64,000 nucleotides of DNA from Phaeacidiphilus oryzae TH49 (GCF_000744815.1 NZ_JQMQ01000005.1:5351801-5415800), one strand, 5' to 3'; positions 6,780 through 16,174 are shown, counted from the stretch's first letter. Numbers and translations are program-made. The notes: generated from the letters alone by a model not told the origin.

Positions 6780-9176
6780 ATGGCGGACCGCAGCCAGGCC
6801 CCGCATCCTTCCGGGTTCTCGCACGCCCTGCCGCGGCGGTGGCTGGAACCGGGTCTGCTGGCGATCACCGGGGCGGCCCTGCTGGCCGGCGGGATCGCCT
6901 GGATCGCGGGCGACCAGGGCGCGGCCGATCTCTGCTGGGCCGTCGGCACGGTGGCGGCCGTCCCCCCGGCCGTGGGCTGGGTGGTCTCCGCACTGCGCCG
7001 CAAGCGGCCCGGGGTGGACCTGATCGCGGTGCTGGCGCTGGCCGGCACGCTGGCCGTGCGGGAGTACCTGGCCGGCGCCCTGATCGCGCTGATGCTGGCC
7101 ACCGGCCGCACCCTGGACGCCGCCGCCGAGCGGCGCGCCTCCCGGGACCTCCGCACCCTCCTCGAACGCGCCCCGCACTCGGCCCGCCGCCGCTGCGGCG
7201 TCGGGGGCGACATGGGCGAGGCGGGCGACGGGGGCGACGGGCGCGAGGCGGGTGACGGTAGCGGCGTCGAGACCGTGCCGCTCGACCGGATCCGCCCCGG
7301 CGACGTCCTGGTCGTGGCCCCCGGCGAGGTGCTGGGCGTGGACGGCCGGGTCGCGGCCGGCACGCCGGCCGTCCTCGACGAGTCGGCGCTGACCGGCGAG
7401 GCCGCACTGGTCGAGCACGCCCCCGGGGACCGGGTGCGCAGTGGGGTGGTCAACGCCGGGCCCGCCTTCGACCTGGTGGCCGCCGCCACCGCGGCGGACA
7501 GCACCTATGCCCGGATCGTCCGGCTGGCCGAGCAGGCCGGCGCGGAGCGGGCACCGGTGGTGCGGCTGGCCGAGCGGTACGCGGCGTGGTTCCTGCCGCT
7601 CTCCCTGGCACTGGCCGGCGCCGCCTGGGCGGCGGCCGGCTCCGCCGAGCGGGCGGTGGCGGTCCTGGTCGTGGCCACGCCCTGTCCGCTGCTGCTGGCG
7701 GCGCCGGTGGCGATCGTCTCCGGCCTGTCCAGGACCGCCCGGCTGGGCGTGATCACCCGGGACGGTGGGGCGCTGGAGCGGCTGGGCCGGGCCAGGACCC
7801 TGGTCCTGGACAAGACCGGGACGCTCACCGTCGGGCGGCCCAGGGTGCTGCAGACCGTCTCCGCCCCCGGCTGGTCGGGGGCCGAGGTGCTGCGGCTGGC
7901 CGCCGCAGTCGACCAGGTGTCCGCGCACGTCCTGGCCGAGGCGATCACCCGGGAGGCCAGGTCCCGCGGTCTCGCGCTGCCCGCTCCCGGGCAGGTCGCC
8001 GAGGAGCCCGGCCGGGGCGTCACCGGACTCGCCGAGGGCCGCACGGTGGCCGTCGGGCGGACCGCGGTGCCGCCGGCCGCCCGCCCGGACTGGGCCCGCA
8101 CGGCAGACAACCGGGCGGTCCTGGACGGCGCCGCCACCGTCTGGCTCACCGTCGACGGCGAGCTGGTGGGCGCGATCCTGCTGCAGGACCCGCTGCGCCC
8201 GGAGGCCCCGCGCACCCTGCGCCGGCTCCGCCAGGCCGGGCTGACCAGGCTGCTGATGCTGACCGGCGACCGGGCCGAGCCCGCCCGGGAGGTCGCCGCG
8301 GTGGTCGGCCTGGACGGCGTACGGGCCGAGCAGCTGCCCGCGGACAAGGTGGCCGCGGTCCGCGCGGAGAGCGCCCGGGCGGTGACCGTGATGGTCGGCG
8401 ACGGCCTCAACGACGCGCCCGCGCTGGCCGCGGCGGACGTCGGGGTGGCGATGGGGGCGCGCGGCTCCACCGCCTCCTCCGAGGCCGCCGACGTCGTGCT
8501 GACCACCGACCGGGTGGACCGGCTCGCCGACGCGATGGAGGTCGCCGTCCGGACCCGGCGGATCGCCGTGCAGTCCGCGGCCGGCGGGATGGTGATGTCG
8601 CTGCTGGCGATGGCCGTCGCGGCGGTGGGCCTGCTGCCGCCCGCGCCGGGCGCGCTGCTCCAGGAGGGGATCGACGTGCTGGTGATCCTCAACGCGCTGC
8701 GCGCCCTGCTGCCCCGGGCGGGCGCCCGGCCCGCGCTGGCCCCGGAGACCGAGCGGATGATCCGGCGCTTCGCCACCGAGCACGGCGATCTGGCCGACGT
8801 GCTGGACGCCGTCCGGGACGCCGCGAGCCTCCTCTCGGACGAGCGCGGGCCCCGGGCGCTGGCCGCCGTCAGAACCGTCGACCGGCTGCTGGCCCAGCGG
8901 CTGCTGCCGCACGAGCACGCCGAGGAGCACGAGCTCTACCCGGCCCTGGCCAAGCCGCTCGGCGGCCCCGAGGCCACCGCGACGATGAGCCGCGCCCACA
9001 CCGAGATCGACCGGCTGGCCCGCCGCATCGCCACCCATCTGCGGCTGGCCGACGCCGCCGGCCGGCTGCGCCCGGACCAGATCGACGACCTCCGCTCCTG
9101 CCTCTACGGCCTCCACACCGTGCTCCGCCTCCACTTCGTCCAGGAGGAGGAGAACTACTTCTCCCTGGCGCCCTGA
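6780..9176 (+). CDS. P1B-type metal ATPase fused to a C-terminal hemerythrin domain (P1B-5 like)
   Basis: A 798-residue membrane pump. Visible parts are about four N-terminal helices (24-110), the actuator motif LTGEA (204-208), the metal-site helix with TPCPL (300-304), the phosphorylation motif DKTGTLT (344-350), the hinge GDGLNDAP (540-547) and a last-helix QEGID (628-632). TPCP plus QExxD is the signature described for P1B-5 ATPases, linked to Ni or Fe export. Residues ~656-798 are a hemerythrin-like four-helix bundle with candidate diiron ligands His668, His711, His717, Glu718, His740, His779 and His785. The usual HP dipeptide is HV here, and no N-terminal CxxC metal domain is present. 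A good GGGAGG ribosome site precedes the ATG. Confidence 0.88.
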   Translation: MADRSQAPHPSGFSHALPRRWLEPGLLAITGAALLAGGIAWIAGDQGAADLCWAVGTVAAVPPAVGWVVSALRRKRPGVDLIAVLALAGTLAVREYLAGALIALMLATGRTLDAAAERRASRDLRTLLERAPHSARRRCGVGGDMGEAGDGGDGREAGDGSGVETVPLDRIRPGDVLVVAPGEVLGVDGRVAAGTPAVLDESALTGEAALVEHAPGDRVRSGVVNAGPAFDLVAAATAADSTYARIVRLAEQAGAERAPVVRLAERYAAWFLPLSLALAGAAWAAAGSAERAVAVLVVATPCPLLLAAPVAIVSGLSRTARLGVITRDGGALERLGRARTLVLDKTGTLTVGRPRVLQTVSAPGWSGAEVLRLAAAVDQVSAHVLAEAITREARSRGLALPAPGQVAEEPGRGVTGLAEGRTVAVGRTAVPPAARPDWARTADNRAVLDGAATVWLTVDGELVGAILLQDPLRPEAPRTLRRLRQAGLTRLLMLTGDRAEPAREVAAVVGLDGVRAEQLPADKVAAVRAESARAVTVMVGDGLNDAPALAAADVGVAMGARGSTASSEAADVVLTTDRVDRLADAMEVAVRTRRIAVQSAAGGMVMSLLAMAVAAVGLLPPAPGALLQEGIDVLVILNALRALLPRAGARPALAPETERMIRRFATEHGDLADVLDAVRDAASLLSDERGPRALAAVRTVDRLLAQRLLPHEHAEEHELYPALAKPLGGPEATATMSRAHTEIDRLARRIATHLRLADAAGRLRPDQIDDLRSCLYGLHTVLRLHFVQEEENYFSLAP

Positions 9177-9263
9177 GCCCGGGCTGATCTCTACGGGTGA
9201 ACGCCCCGTCGCAGGCTGTGGCGCCGTCAGGGCACCGCCGCGGGCGGCGGGCATGCTGGGCGG

Positions 9264-10541
9264 ATGACTGCTCATCTGCCCGCCGAGCCGCCGCTGCTGA
9301 TCGAGAACGTGCGGGTCTTCGACGGGATCGACGACCGGGTCGGCGAACCGCGTTCGGTGTACGTCGCGGGCGGCCGGATCGCGGCTGAGGGGGAGCCGCC
9401 GGCCCCGGACGCCGTGCGGCTGGACGGCGGCGGGCGGGTGCTGATGCCCGGTCTCACGGACGCCCACGTCCACCTCTTCGCCGTCGGGGTCACCATGCCG
9501 GAGGCGCTGATGGCGCCCACCGGGGTGCTCTACTACAAGGCGCTGGCCGAGGCGCACCGGATGCTGATGCGCGGCTTCACCACAGTGCGGGACATGGGCG
9601 GGGACACCGCCGCCCTGCGCCAGGTGATCGACGGCGGGCTGTTCCCCGGACCGCGGATCTATCCCAGCCAGGCCGCGATCTCGCAGACCAGCGGCCACGG
9701 CGACTTCTCCGAGGTGTTCCAGCCCGCCACCGCCTTCGGCGGAAAGCCCTCGCGGGCCGAGGACATCAGCTTCATGCGGGTCGCGGACGGCCCCGACCGG
9801 GTGCTGACCTCGGTGCGCGAGCAGCTGAAGCGCGGGGCCACCCAGATCAAGCTGATGGCCGGCGGCGGGGTCACCTCTGCTTACGACCCGCTGGACACCC
9901 TGCAGTTCACCGAGGAGGAGCTGCGGGTCGCGGTCCAGGCGGCCTCCGACTGGGGCACCTATGTCTCCGTCCACGTCTTCACCCCGGAGGGGATCCGCCG
10001 GGCGGTGGCGGCGGGGGTGCGCTCCATCGAGCACGGCCAGCTGGCCGACGAGGCGACGATCGCGCTGCTCGCCGAGAAGGGCGTCTGGCTGAGCACCCAG
10101 CCGTTCCTGGAGGGCGACCACACCTTCGCCTCCGCCGACTCCCGGGAGAAGAACCGCCGGGTGTGCGAGGGCGTGCGGCAGACCCTGGAGTGGGCCCGGG
10201 CCCACGGGGTGCGGATCGCCTTCGGGACCGACATGCTGCTCGACCCCTCGCAGAGCCACAAGCAGAACGAGATGCTCACCAGGCTCAGCACGCAGTTCGG
10301 CTTCACCCCCGTGGAGGCGCTGCGGATCGCCACCTCGAACAACGCCGAGCTGTTCCGCCTCGCCGGGGAGCGCGACCCGTACCGCCAGGCCGAGTTGGGC
10401 GTGATCCGGCCGGGCGCCTGGGCCGACCTGCTGGTCGTCGACGGGGACCCGACCCAGGACCTCTCCCTGCTGGCGAACCCGGAGGCGAGCCTCGCCCTGA
10501 TCGTGAAGGGCGGCAGGGTCTACAAGAACCTGCTGGGGTGA
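9264..10541 (+). CDS. metal-dependent amidohydrolase (imidazolonepropionase/prolidase-like)
   Basis: A 425-residue amidohydrolase-superfamily enzyme. The metal motifs are in order: DAHVHL for the first HxH, GATQIKLMAGGG with the likely carboxylated lysine, VSVHVF and SIEHGQ for the two further histidines, and FGTDML for the catalytic Asp. The C-terminal strand GVIRPGAWADLLVVDGDP is typical of the composite domain of this group. Such enzymes cut amide or dipeptide bonds; the substrate is not evident. A CATGCT element 7 nt upstream of the ATG suggests a leaderless start. The gene converges on the glycosidase with a hairpin between them. Confidence 0.88.
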   Translation: MTAHLPAEPPLLIENVRVFDGIDDRVGEPRSVYVAGGRIAAEGEPPAPDAVRLDGGGRVLMPGLTDAHVHLFAVGVTMPEALMAPTGVLYYKALAEAHRMLMRGFTTVRDMGGDTAALRQVIDGGLFPGPRIYPSQAAISQTSGHGDFSEVFQPATAFGGKPSRAEDISFMRVADGPDRVLTSVREQLKRGATQIKLMAGGGVTSAYDPLDTLQFTEEELRVAVQAASDWGTYVSVHVFTPEGIRRAVAAGVRSIEHGQLADEATIALLAEKGVWLSTQPFLEGDHTFASADSREKNRRVCEGVRQTLEWARAHGVRIAFGTDMLLDPSQSHKQNEMLTRLSTQFGFTPVEALRIATSNNAELFRLAGERDPYRQAELGVIRPGAWADLLVVDGDPTQDLSLLANPEASLALIVKGGRVYKNLLG

Positions 10542-10547
10542 GCCGGC

Positions 10548-10589
10548 GGCGCCGCCCCTCGCCTCTGTCGTCGAGGGGGGAGCGGCGCC
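10548..10589. terminator. bidirectional terminator between convergent genes
   Basis: The left arm GGCGCCGCCCCTCG (10548-10561) pairs with 10572-10589, with a small bulge in the right arm. It lies in the 63-bp gap between the amidohydrolase and glycosidase stop codons. Confidence 0.6.
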
Positions 10590-10604
10590 GGGCGGCCGAC
10601 GGGC

Positions 10605-12518
10605 CTACGGCACCGTCCACTTCTGGTTGGCGCCCCCGGTGCAGGTCCAGATCTGCAGCGGGGTGCCGTTGGCCGAGGTGTCCCCGGTGACGTCCAGGCA
10701 CTTGTCCGCCTGCGGGTTCACCAGGTCGTGGCCGGCGGTGTAGGTCCACTGCTGGGCGGCGGTGCCGTTGCAGCCGTAGAGGTCCACCTTGGTGCCGTCG
10801 GCGGTGCCGCCGCCGCTCACGTCCAGGCACTTGCCGAGCGCCTGGACGGTGCCGTCGGTGGCCGTGGTCCAGTGCTGGGCGGCGGTGCCGTTGCAGTCGT
10901 AGAGCTGGGCCTGGGTGCCGTCCGCGGTGGCCGCGCCCTGGACGTCCGCGCACTTGCCGTCGAGACCGGTGATCTGGCCGGTGGCCGGCGACCCGGCGGC
11001 GGCCTGGGTGCCGGACCAGGTGAAGGTGGCGGAGGTCTGCGCGGGCAGGCTGTAGTCGAAGGACTGGCCGCCCCAGACCACGTGCACCGGCTGGGCCGAG
11101 CCGCCGCCGTTGTAGGCGATCAGCGCCTTCGAGCCGTCCGGGTTGCTCCAGGCCACGTTCGGCACCGCGGTGGAGTCGGTGGAGTCGATCCGGTACGCAC
11201 CGGGCTTCACGAACTTGGTCAACTGGCCCATGTCGTAGTACTCGACGGTGTAGTCGACCTGTCCGCTGCGGCTGTCGCCGTCGTGCACGGTGACCAGGCC
11301 GGTGCAGGTGCCGCAGCCGCCGTTGTGGGGGCCGCCGTTCTGGTCGACCGCGAGCGACCACTTCACCACCGACTTACCCCAGTTGCGGGTGTAGTCGATG
11401 ATGTTGTGCATGTCCTCGTTCTGCTGGTTCGCGATCCAGGTGCCGCCGGAGTGCTCGGTGTCATAGGCGTCCACCGACGGGTACTGGTTGTGGACCGTGG
11501 TCTGCTCGTTGACGTCGCCGCCGTAGCCGTGCCAGGCGACGCCGCCGAAGAGCGGGTCGTTCCGCACGGTGGAGTCGTCCACCATGGCGGCGCCGTAGTT
11601 CGGGTAGGTGTCCCAGTTCCAGTCCAGGGCCAGCACCTTGGTGGAGAGACCGGCCGCGTGGAAGGCCGGCAGCAGGTCGTTCTTGGCGAAGTAGTCCAGG
11701 CCGGAGGCGTTCCAACTCATCGACGGGTAGCCGGAGCAGCAGGTCGGCTCGTTCTGCTCGGAGACGTAGTCGATGTGCACCCCCTGCGCGGCGTAGGCCT
11801 GGACGTACTTCACGAAGTACTGGGCGTAGGCGGCGTAGTACTGGCTCTGCAGCCAGCCGGGGGAGTCGAAGGTGTCGTCGTCCTTCATCCAGGCCGGGGC
11901 GGACCAGGGCGTCCCCATCACCTTGAGCTGGGGATTGAGCTGCTGGGCCTGCTTGGTGAGGGGCAGCACGTCGGTGAGGTCGTGGCCGATGGAGAAGCGG
12001 CTCAGCGAGGGGTCGGTCTGGCCGGCCGGCATGTCGTCGTACGAGTAGTCGTAGCGGGCCAGGTCGGAGGCGCCCATCGGGTTGCGGAGGAAGTCCAGGC
12101 CGATGCCGTTGGCCGGGTCGAAGAGCGCGGTCATCACACTGGAGCGGGTGCTCGCACTGAGGGCGCCACTGCTGTTCAGCAGGTAGCCCGCGGTGTCCGT
12201 CATCGAGGCGCCGCCGCCGGTGAACTGCTGGTACCGCTGGTTCTCGTCGACGGTGACGGTGTCGGCGCTGGTGCCGCCGCCGGTGCCGTCGTTGAAGGCG
12301 ATCGGGGACTGCTGCTGGAGGCCGCGGACGACGTGCCGGCCGGCCGAGTCGTCGGTGCTGGTGAGCCAGACGTTCACGGTGGGGCCGGCCGCGCTGGCGT
12401 GGTCGGGGGCGAGCCCGGCCAGGCCGGCGCCGAGGAGGGCGGCGCCGAACGCCCCGGCGAGCAGCCGGCGGAGCCGCGTTCGGGGTCTTCTGCTGGGTTC
12501 TCTGCTGGTGCTGGACAT
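10605..12518 (-). CDS. secreted GH30-family glycoside hydrolase with ricin-B lectin domain
   Basis: A 637-residue exported enzyme. A basic N-region and hydrophobic stretch end at an Ala-rich cleavage site near residue 44. The (beta/alpha)8 catalytic domain shows FTGGGASMTDTA near the start, the acid/base Glu257 in SEQNEP and the probable nucleophile Glu355 in DTEHSG. This is the pattern of clan GH-A family 30. A beta-sandwich follows (~440-505). Residues ~512-637 are a CBM13/ricin beta-trefoil with three QxW-type ends (AAQHW, AAQQW, ANQKW). Family members cut beta-1,6-glucans, galactans, xylans or glucosylceramide-type bonds; the exact substrate is not evident. Secretion fits plant or fungal polysaccharide use. 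Confidence 0.9.
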   Translation of the reverse strand: MSSTSREPSRRPRTRLRRLLAGAFGAALLGAGLAGLAPDHASAAGPTVNVWLTSTDDSAGRHVVRGLQQQSPIAFNDGTGGGTSADTVTVDENQRYQQFTGGGASMTDTAGYLLNSSGALSASTRSSVMTALFDPANGIGLDFLRNPMGASDLARYDYSYDDMPAGQTDPSLSRFSIGHDLTDVLPLTKQAQQLNPQLKVMGTPWSAPAWMKDDDTFDSPGWLQSQYYAAYAQYFVKYVQAYAAQGVHIDYVSEQNEPTCCSGYPSMSWNASGLDYFAKNDLLPAFHAAGLSTKVLALDWNWDTYPNYGAAMVDDSTVRNDPLFGGVAWHGYGGDVNEQTTVHNQYPSVDAYDTEHSGGTWIANQQNEDMHNIIDYTRNWGKSVVKWSLAVDQNGGPHNGGCGTCTGLVTVHDGDSRSGQVDYTVEYYDMGQLTKFVKPGAYRIDSTDSTAVPNVAWSNPDGSKALIAYNGGGSAQPVHVVWGGQSFDYSLPAQTSATFTWSGTQAAAGSPATGQITGLDGKCADVQGAATADGTQAQLYDCNGTAAQHWTTATDGTVQALGKCLDVSGGGTADGTKVDLYGCNGTAAQQWTYTAGHDLVNPQADKCLDVTGDTSANGTPLQIWTCTGGANQKWTVP

Positions 12519-12585
12519 GGGGACTGACCTTCCGTGGGGCGAAGGACCGATGTCGATGCCATGGCCATGGCTTATTTCAAGGCGT

Positions 12586-12615
12586 GATTTAACTTGTGAG
12601 CTGATCCACCGTCAA
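12586..12615 (-). promoter_or_regulatory. candidate promoter of the GH30 gene
   Basis: Reading the minus strand, TTGACG (12615-12610) and TAAATC (12591-12586) are spaced by 18 bp, close to the housekeeping consensus. It lies about 70 bp upstream of the ATG in a locally AT-rich patch. The 12-bp palindrome CCATGGCCATGG (12559-12570) falls in the leader. The rest of the 383-bp gap (12519-12901) shows no gene. Confidence 0.55.
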
Positions 12616-12901
12616 GTCCCCGCGTCCGACTAATACTTCTGAACACAAGAGGGGCGTGGTGGCGCGGAGTGCCGTGTGCCAGGGTCGGAAGATGGAGTTC
12701 TTCGAGTCGCTGCCGCGTCCGGAGCCCCCGCCGCGGCCGGCGCGACCCCGGCCGCCGCGCTGGATGCGGCCGGACGGCGTGCGCCGGAAGGCCCGCAGCC
12801 GTCGTAGGCGTGCCTGGCCCCGCGGACCGATCGGGTGACGCGGGCGGCGGGGCCGTGCGGGTGTTCCGGATCGGGCCGTGCCCGGGGGCAGGCTCGGGTC
12901 C

Positions 12902-13501
12902 ATGACCCGTCACCGCGTGCTCCGCGTCGCCGCCGCCGTCGTCCTCCTCACCGCTGCCGCCGCTGCGGCCACCGCGGCCGCCGCTGCCACCGCTGCCACC
13001 GCCACCGCAATCACCGCTCCGAGTTGGCCCGCGCCCCCGCCCGCGGAGGTCCCGGCCGCCGCTCACCGTGCGGGTCTGGAGATCCTCGGAGAGGAGGGCA
13101 CCGTGCTCCACGTCCACGTCCACCTCGATGTCTTCGTGGACGGGCGGCCGGTCACCGTTCCCGCGGGGATCGGCATCGACCCGGTCCGCCGGCTCTACAG
13201 CGAACTCCACACCCACGACACCAGCGGCGTCATCCACGTCGAGGCCCCGCGCCAAGCCGTCTTCACCCTCGGCCAGTTCATGGCCGAGTGGGGCCACCCC
13301 ATCCCCTCCGCCCGCCTCGGCGCCCCGGCCGCCAGCCCTCGGCGAGCGGTCACCGTCTGGCTCGACGGCCGCCTCGCCGAGGGTGATCCAGCGGCCGTCC
13401 CGCTCCGCGAGCACGACGAGATCGCCCTCGTCCTCGGCGGGGCCCTGCCCTCGGCCCCGCTGCCGGCGGACTACGACTGGAGCCGCAGGCCCGGGCTCTG
13501 A
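12902..13501 (+). CDS. secreted His-rich protein of unknown function
   Basis: A 199-residue protein from ATG 12902 (an in-frame GTG lies at 12878). The N-terminus is a basic start plus a long Ala/Thr hydrophobic stretch, a signal peptide or anchor. The mature part begins with HVHVHLDVFVDGRPVTVPAG, then has HTHDTSGVIHVE and ends with two predicted beta-rich segments (AVTVWLDGRL, EIALVLGG). The alternating histidines could bind a metal. I recognise the HxHxHLxVxVxG pattern from uncharacterised actinobacterial secreted proteins but cannot name a function. It converges on the DUF1349 gene with only 7 bp between the stop codons. Confidence 0.75.
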   Translation: MTRHRVLRVAAAVVLLTAAAAAATAAAAATAATATAITAPSWPAPPPAEVPAAAHRAGLEILGEEGTVLHVHVHLDVFVDGRPVTVPAGIGIDPVRRLYSELHTHDTSGVIHVEAPRQAVFTLGQFMAEWGHPIPSARLGAPAASPRRAVTVWLDGRLAEGDPAAVPLREHDEIALVLGGALPSAPLPADYDWSRRPGL

Positions 13502-13508
13502 CCCCTGC

Positions 13509-14123
13509 TCAGGAACCGTCCCGCAGGTCCTCGGGGGCGCCCGAAGCGAAGGCGATGCGATCGAAGACGGCGGTGCAGCCGGCGCCCGTCGGCGACTGGC
13601 TGAGGAAGCCGACGGCGGTCCGCCCGGGCGCGGGCTCGTCGAGGGTGAAGTAGCGCAGGAGGCGCCAGAGTTCACCGTCCGCCGACGCGTGGAAGGCCCA
13701 GGCGCGGCCGGTCCTGGTTATCCGGAGCCACAGGGTGTCGCCGTCCACCTCGAAGGCGTTGGCGTCGTCCGAGCTGCCGCGGGTGACGACGGTGACGGCG
13801 GTCGGCCTCTTCTGCGGGGAGTACTCGAAGCACAGCTTGGCCCAGTGCTCCTCGTCCGCGTGGACGAGGAGCACGCCCGCGTCGAAGGTCGAGCCGAAGC
13901 CGACCCGGACCCGGGCGGCGAGCCGGAAGTCCCCCTCCGGCGGCACGCCCGCGAGCCGTCCGGTCTCCGCGGGCGGGTGGGCGCCGCCGGGGTCGGTGAA
14001 GAGGTCGGTGCCGGCCGCCGCGGTCAGGGTCAGCACGGGGCCTTCGGTGAGGCGGTGGGCGACCGCGGGCGCGCCCTGCGAGGCGAGCGGAAACGGCAGG
14101 CCCGGGACGGTGGCTGTGGTCAT
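13509..14123 (-). CDS. DUF1349 (concanavalin-like beta-sandwich) protein
   Basis: A 204-residue cytoplasmic beta-sandwich protein. The DUF1349 hallmarks are visible: TDLFTDPGG early, FDAGVLLVHADEEHWAKLCFEYSP in the middle and WLRITRTGRAWAFHASADGELWRLLRYF later. The related YesU-like fold resembles carbohydrate-binding lectins, but no activity is established. ATG at 14123 is chosen because a TTGACA-N17-GAGGGT promoter ends 6 nt upstream, implying a leaderless mRNA. Confidence 0.82.
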   Translation of the reverse strand: MTTATVPGLPFPLASQGAPAVAHRLTEGPVLTLTAAAGTDLFTDPGGAHPPAETGRLAGVPPEGDFRLAARVRVGFGSTFDAGVLLVHADEEHWAKLCFEYSPQKRPTAVTVVTRGSSDDANAFEVDGDTLWLRITRTGRAWAFHASADGELWRLLRYFTLDEPAPGRTAVGFLSQSPTGAGCTAVFDRIAFASGAPEDLRDGS

Positions 14124-14129
14124 CGCCCA

Positions 14130-14158
14130 ACCCTCGGCGCCCGCAAGGCGGTTGTCAA
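14130..14158 (-). promoter_or_regulatory. candidate leaderless promoter of the DUF1349 gene
   Basis: On the minus strand, a perfect TTGACA (14158-14153), a 17-bp spacer and GAGGGT (14135-14130) lie 6 nt before the ATG at 14123. Confidence 0.5.
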
Positions 14159-14367
14159 CGCCGGCCCGGGAGGGCCGAGGGGCCGGGGAGCCGGGGAGCC
14201 GGAAGGGGTTGGACAAGTCCGGATCACGGGCAGACGACCATCTGGCATCGAGGTCGGCGCTGCTGTTGCCACTCGCCGGGGTGCTGGGCATAGACCGGCT
14301 GGGTCACAAGCTCCGCAGACGAAGCACATTCAACGCACGTTCACGGGACGGACGGTGAGTCGGCTAC

Positions 14368-16059
14368 ATGGCTGCTAGGAACACCCTGACCGCCCAGGAG
14401 GCCACGGAGCACCTGGGCCGGTCGAAGCTCAAGCGGGACATGGGCATCGTGAGCCTGCTGTTCGCCGGCGTCGGCTCGATCATCGGCTCCGGCTGGCTGT
14501 TCGGCGCGCTCAACGCCGCCAAGCTGGCCGGGCCCTCCTCGATCCTCTCCTGGCTGATCGGCGCGGTGATGATCCTGCTGATCGGCCTCTGCTTCTCCGA
14601 ACTGGGCCCGATGATCCCGCTGTCCGGCGGGGTGGTCCGGTTCCCGCACTTCTCCTTCGGCTCCTTCGCGAGCTACGCGATGGGCTGGATCACCTGGATC
14701 GCGGCCGCCACGGTCGCGCCGATCGAGGTCGAGGGCGCGCTCACCTACGCCACCAAGTGGGCGAGGCTGACGACCAGTCACCCCGACGGCTCGCACACCC
14801 TCACCGGCCTCGGCTACGCCCTGGCGGTGATCGGGATGGCCGTCTTCGTCGTCGTCAACTACGTCGGCATCCGCTGGTTCGCCCGCCTCAACAACGTGCT
14901 GGTGGGCTGGAAGCTGCTGATCATCCTGCTGGTCGTGGCCGCGTTCCTGGCCACCGCCTTCCACGGCCACAACTTCGACGCCACCGAGTACGGCAAGGGC
15001 GGCGGCTTCGCCCCCGGCGGTGCCAAGGGCATCTTCACCGCGATCGCCACCGCCGGCATCACCTTCTCCTTCCTCGGCTTCCGGCAGGGCATCGAGCTGG
15101 CCGGGGAGACCGACAACCCCAAGCGGAACATCCCGATCGCCATCATCGGCTCGGTGCTCCTCTGCGGGCTGATCTACGTGCTGCTGGAGGTGGCCTTCAT
15201 CGGCGCCGTGCCCAAGGGCGACCTGGCGCACTCGCACGGCTGGATCAACCTCAACTACGCCAACGACTTCGGGCCGCTGGCCGCCATCGCCTCGGTGATC
15301 GGCCTCGGCTGGCTGGCCGTCACCCTCTATGTCGACGCCGTCATCTCCCCGGCCGACACCGGCCTGGTCTACACGACGGTCACCGCCCGCTGCTCGTACG
15401 CGATGGGACGCAACGGCAACGCCCCGCGGTCGCTGTCGAGGACGACGGAGAAGAACGGCGCCCCGGTGGTCAGCCTGCTGGTGGCGTTCGTCGTGGGCCT
15501 GATCGTCTTCCTGCCCTTCCCGAGCTGGCAGCAGCTGGTCGGGTTCATCACCTCGGCGACGGTGCTGTCCTTCGGCGTCGGGCCGCTGGTGCTGTCCGCG
15601 ATGCGGCGCCAGGCGCCGGACCTGCCCAGGCCGTTCAAGCTGCCGGGCGGGGACCTCATACCGTTCCTGGCGCTGTACTCCTCGAATCTGATCGTCTTCT
15701 GGGCCGGCTGGACGACCGACTGGAAGCTCTTCGCCGCCATCCTCCTCGGCCTGGTGCTGCTGCCCTTCTTCCAGGCGCGGGCCGGCGGCAGCGCTCCCCA
15801 GCTGAACCTGCGGGCCGGCTGGTGGGTGGTCCTCTGGCTGGCCATGCTGGCGGTGCAGAGCTGGCTCGGCGGCTTCGACGGCGGGCGGAACATCATCGGC
15901 CTCGGCTGGGGCTTCGGCACCAACGCGGTCATCACCCTGGTGACCTTCGTGCTGGCGATGCGGTTCCGCCTCCCCGCCGAGGAGGTCCTCCCGCACACCG
16001 AAGCCGCCCTGGCCGAAGCAACCCCCACAGCCGAACCGGCAACGGCAGCCGGCGCCTGA
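14368..16059 (+). CDS. APC-superfamily amino acid permease
   Basis: A 563-residue inner-membrane transporter with about 12-13 helices. The APC entry motif in helix 1 is clear (LFAGVGSIIGSGWLFGA). The helix 6 region has GITFSFLGFRQGIELAGETDNPKRNIP, in which Glu-Asn-Pro-Lys-Arg-Asn is the conserved APC loop. It probably imports or exchanges an amino acid or amine with protons. The C-terminal ~25 residues are an Ala/Glu/Thr-rich tail. Upstream is a 244-bp gap shared with the divergent DUF1349 gene. The ribosome site is weak (GGTGAG). Confidence 0.9.
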   Translation: MAARNTLTAQEATEHLGRSKLKRDMGIVSLLFAGVGSIIGSGWLFGALNAAKLAGPSSILSWLIGAVMILLIGLCFSELGPMIPLSGGVVRFPHFSFGSFASYAMGWITWIAAATVAPIEVEGALTYATKWARLTTSHPDGSHTLTGLGYALAVIGMAVFVVVNYVGIRWFARLNNVLVGWKLLIILLVVAAFLATAFHGHNFDATEYGKGGGFAPGGAKGIFTAIATAGITFSFLGFRQGIELAGETDNPKRNIPIAIIGSVLLCGLIYVLLEVAFIGAVPKGDLAHSHGWINLNYANDFGPLAAIASVIGLGWLAVTLYVDAVISPADTGLVYTTVTARCSYAMGRNGNAPRSLSRTTEKNGAPVVSLLVAFVVGLIVFLPFPSWQQLVGFITSATVLSFGVGPLVLSAMRRQAPDLPRPFKLPGGDLIPFLALYSSNLIVFWAGWTTDWKLFAAILLGLVLLPFFQARAGGSAPQLNLRAGWWVVLWLAMLAVQSWLGGFDGGRNIIGLGWGFGTNAVITLVTFVLAMRFRLPAEEVLPHTEAALAEATPTAEPATAAGA

Positions 16060-16174
16060 CCCCCACCCCGCCTCCCCGCCCGGAGCGCGCCACCCCGACG
16101 CGCACCGGGCGCCGCGCGCTCTAGGCTCCGGGCCCGCGCCCCGCACGGGACCGTGGGTGGTGGGCTTGGATGGG

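Noticed and set aside
6582-10259. A 1225-codon open frame on the minus strand
   Set aside because: It is the antisense shadow of the metal ATPase and amidohydrolase genes: low complexity, rich in Gly, Pro, Arg and His, with no family motifs.
12559-12570. CCATGGCCATGG palindrome before the GH30 gene
   Set aside because: It does not resemble a known LacI-type sugar operator and could be a chance tandem of NcoI-like sites. It is mentioned only in the promoter entry.
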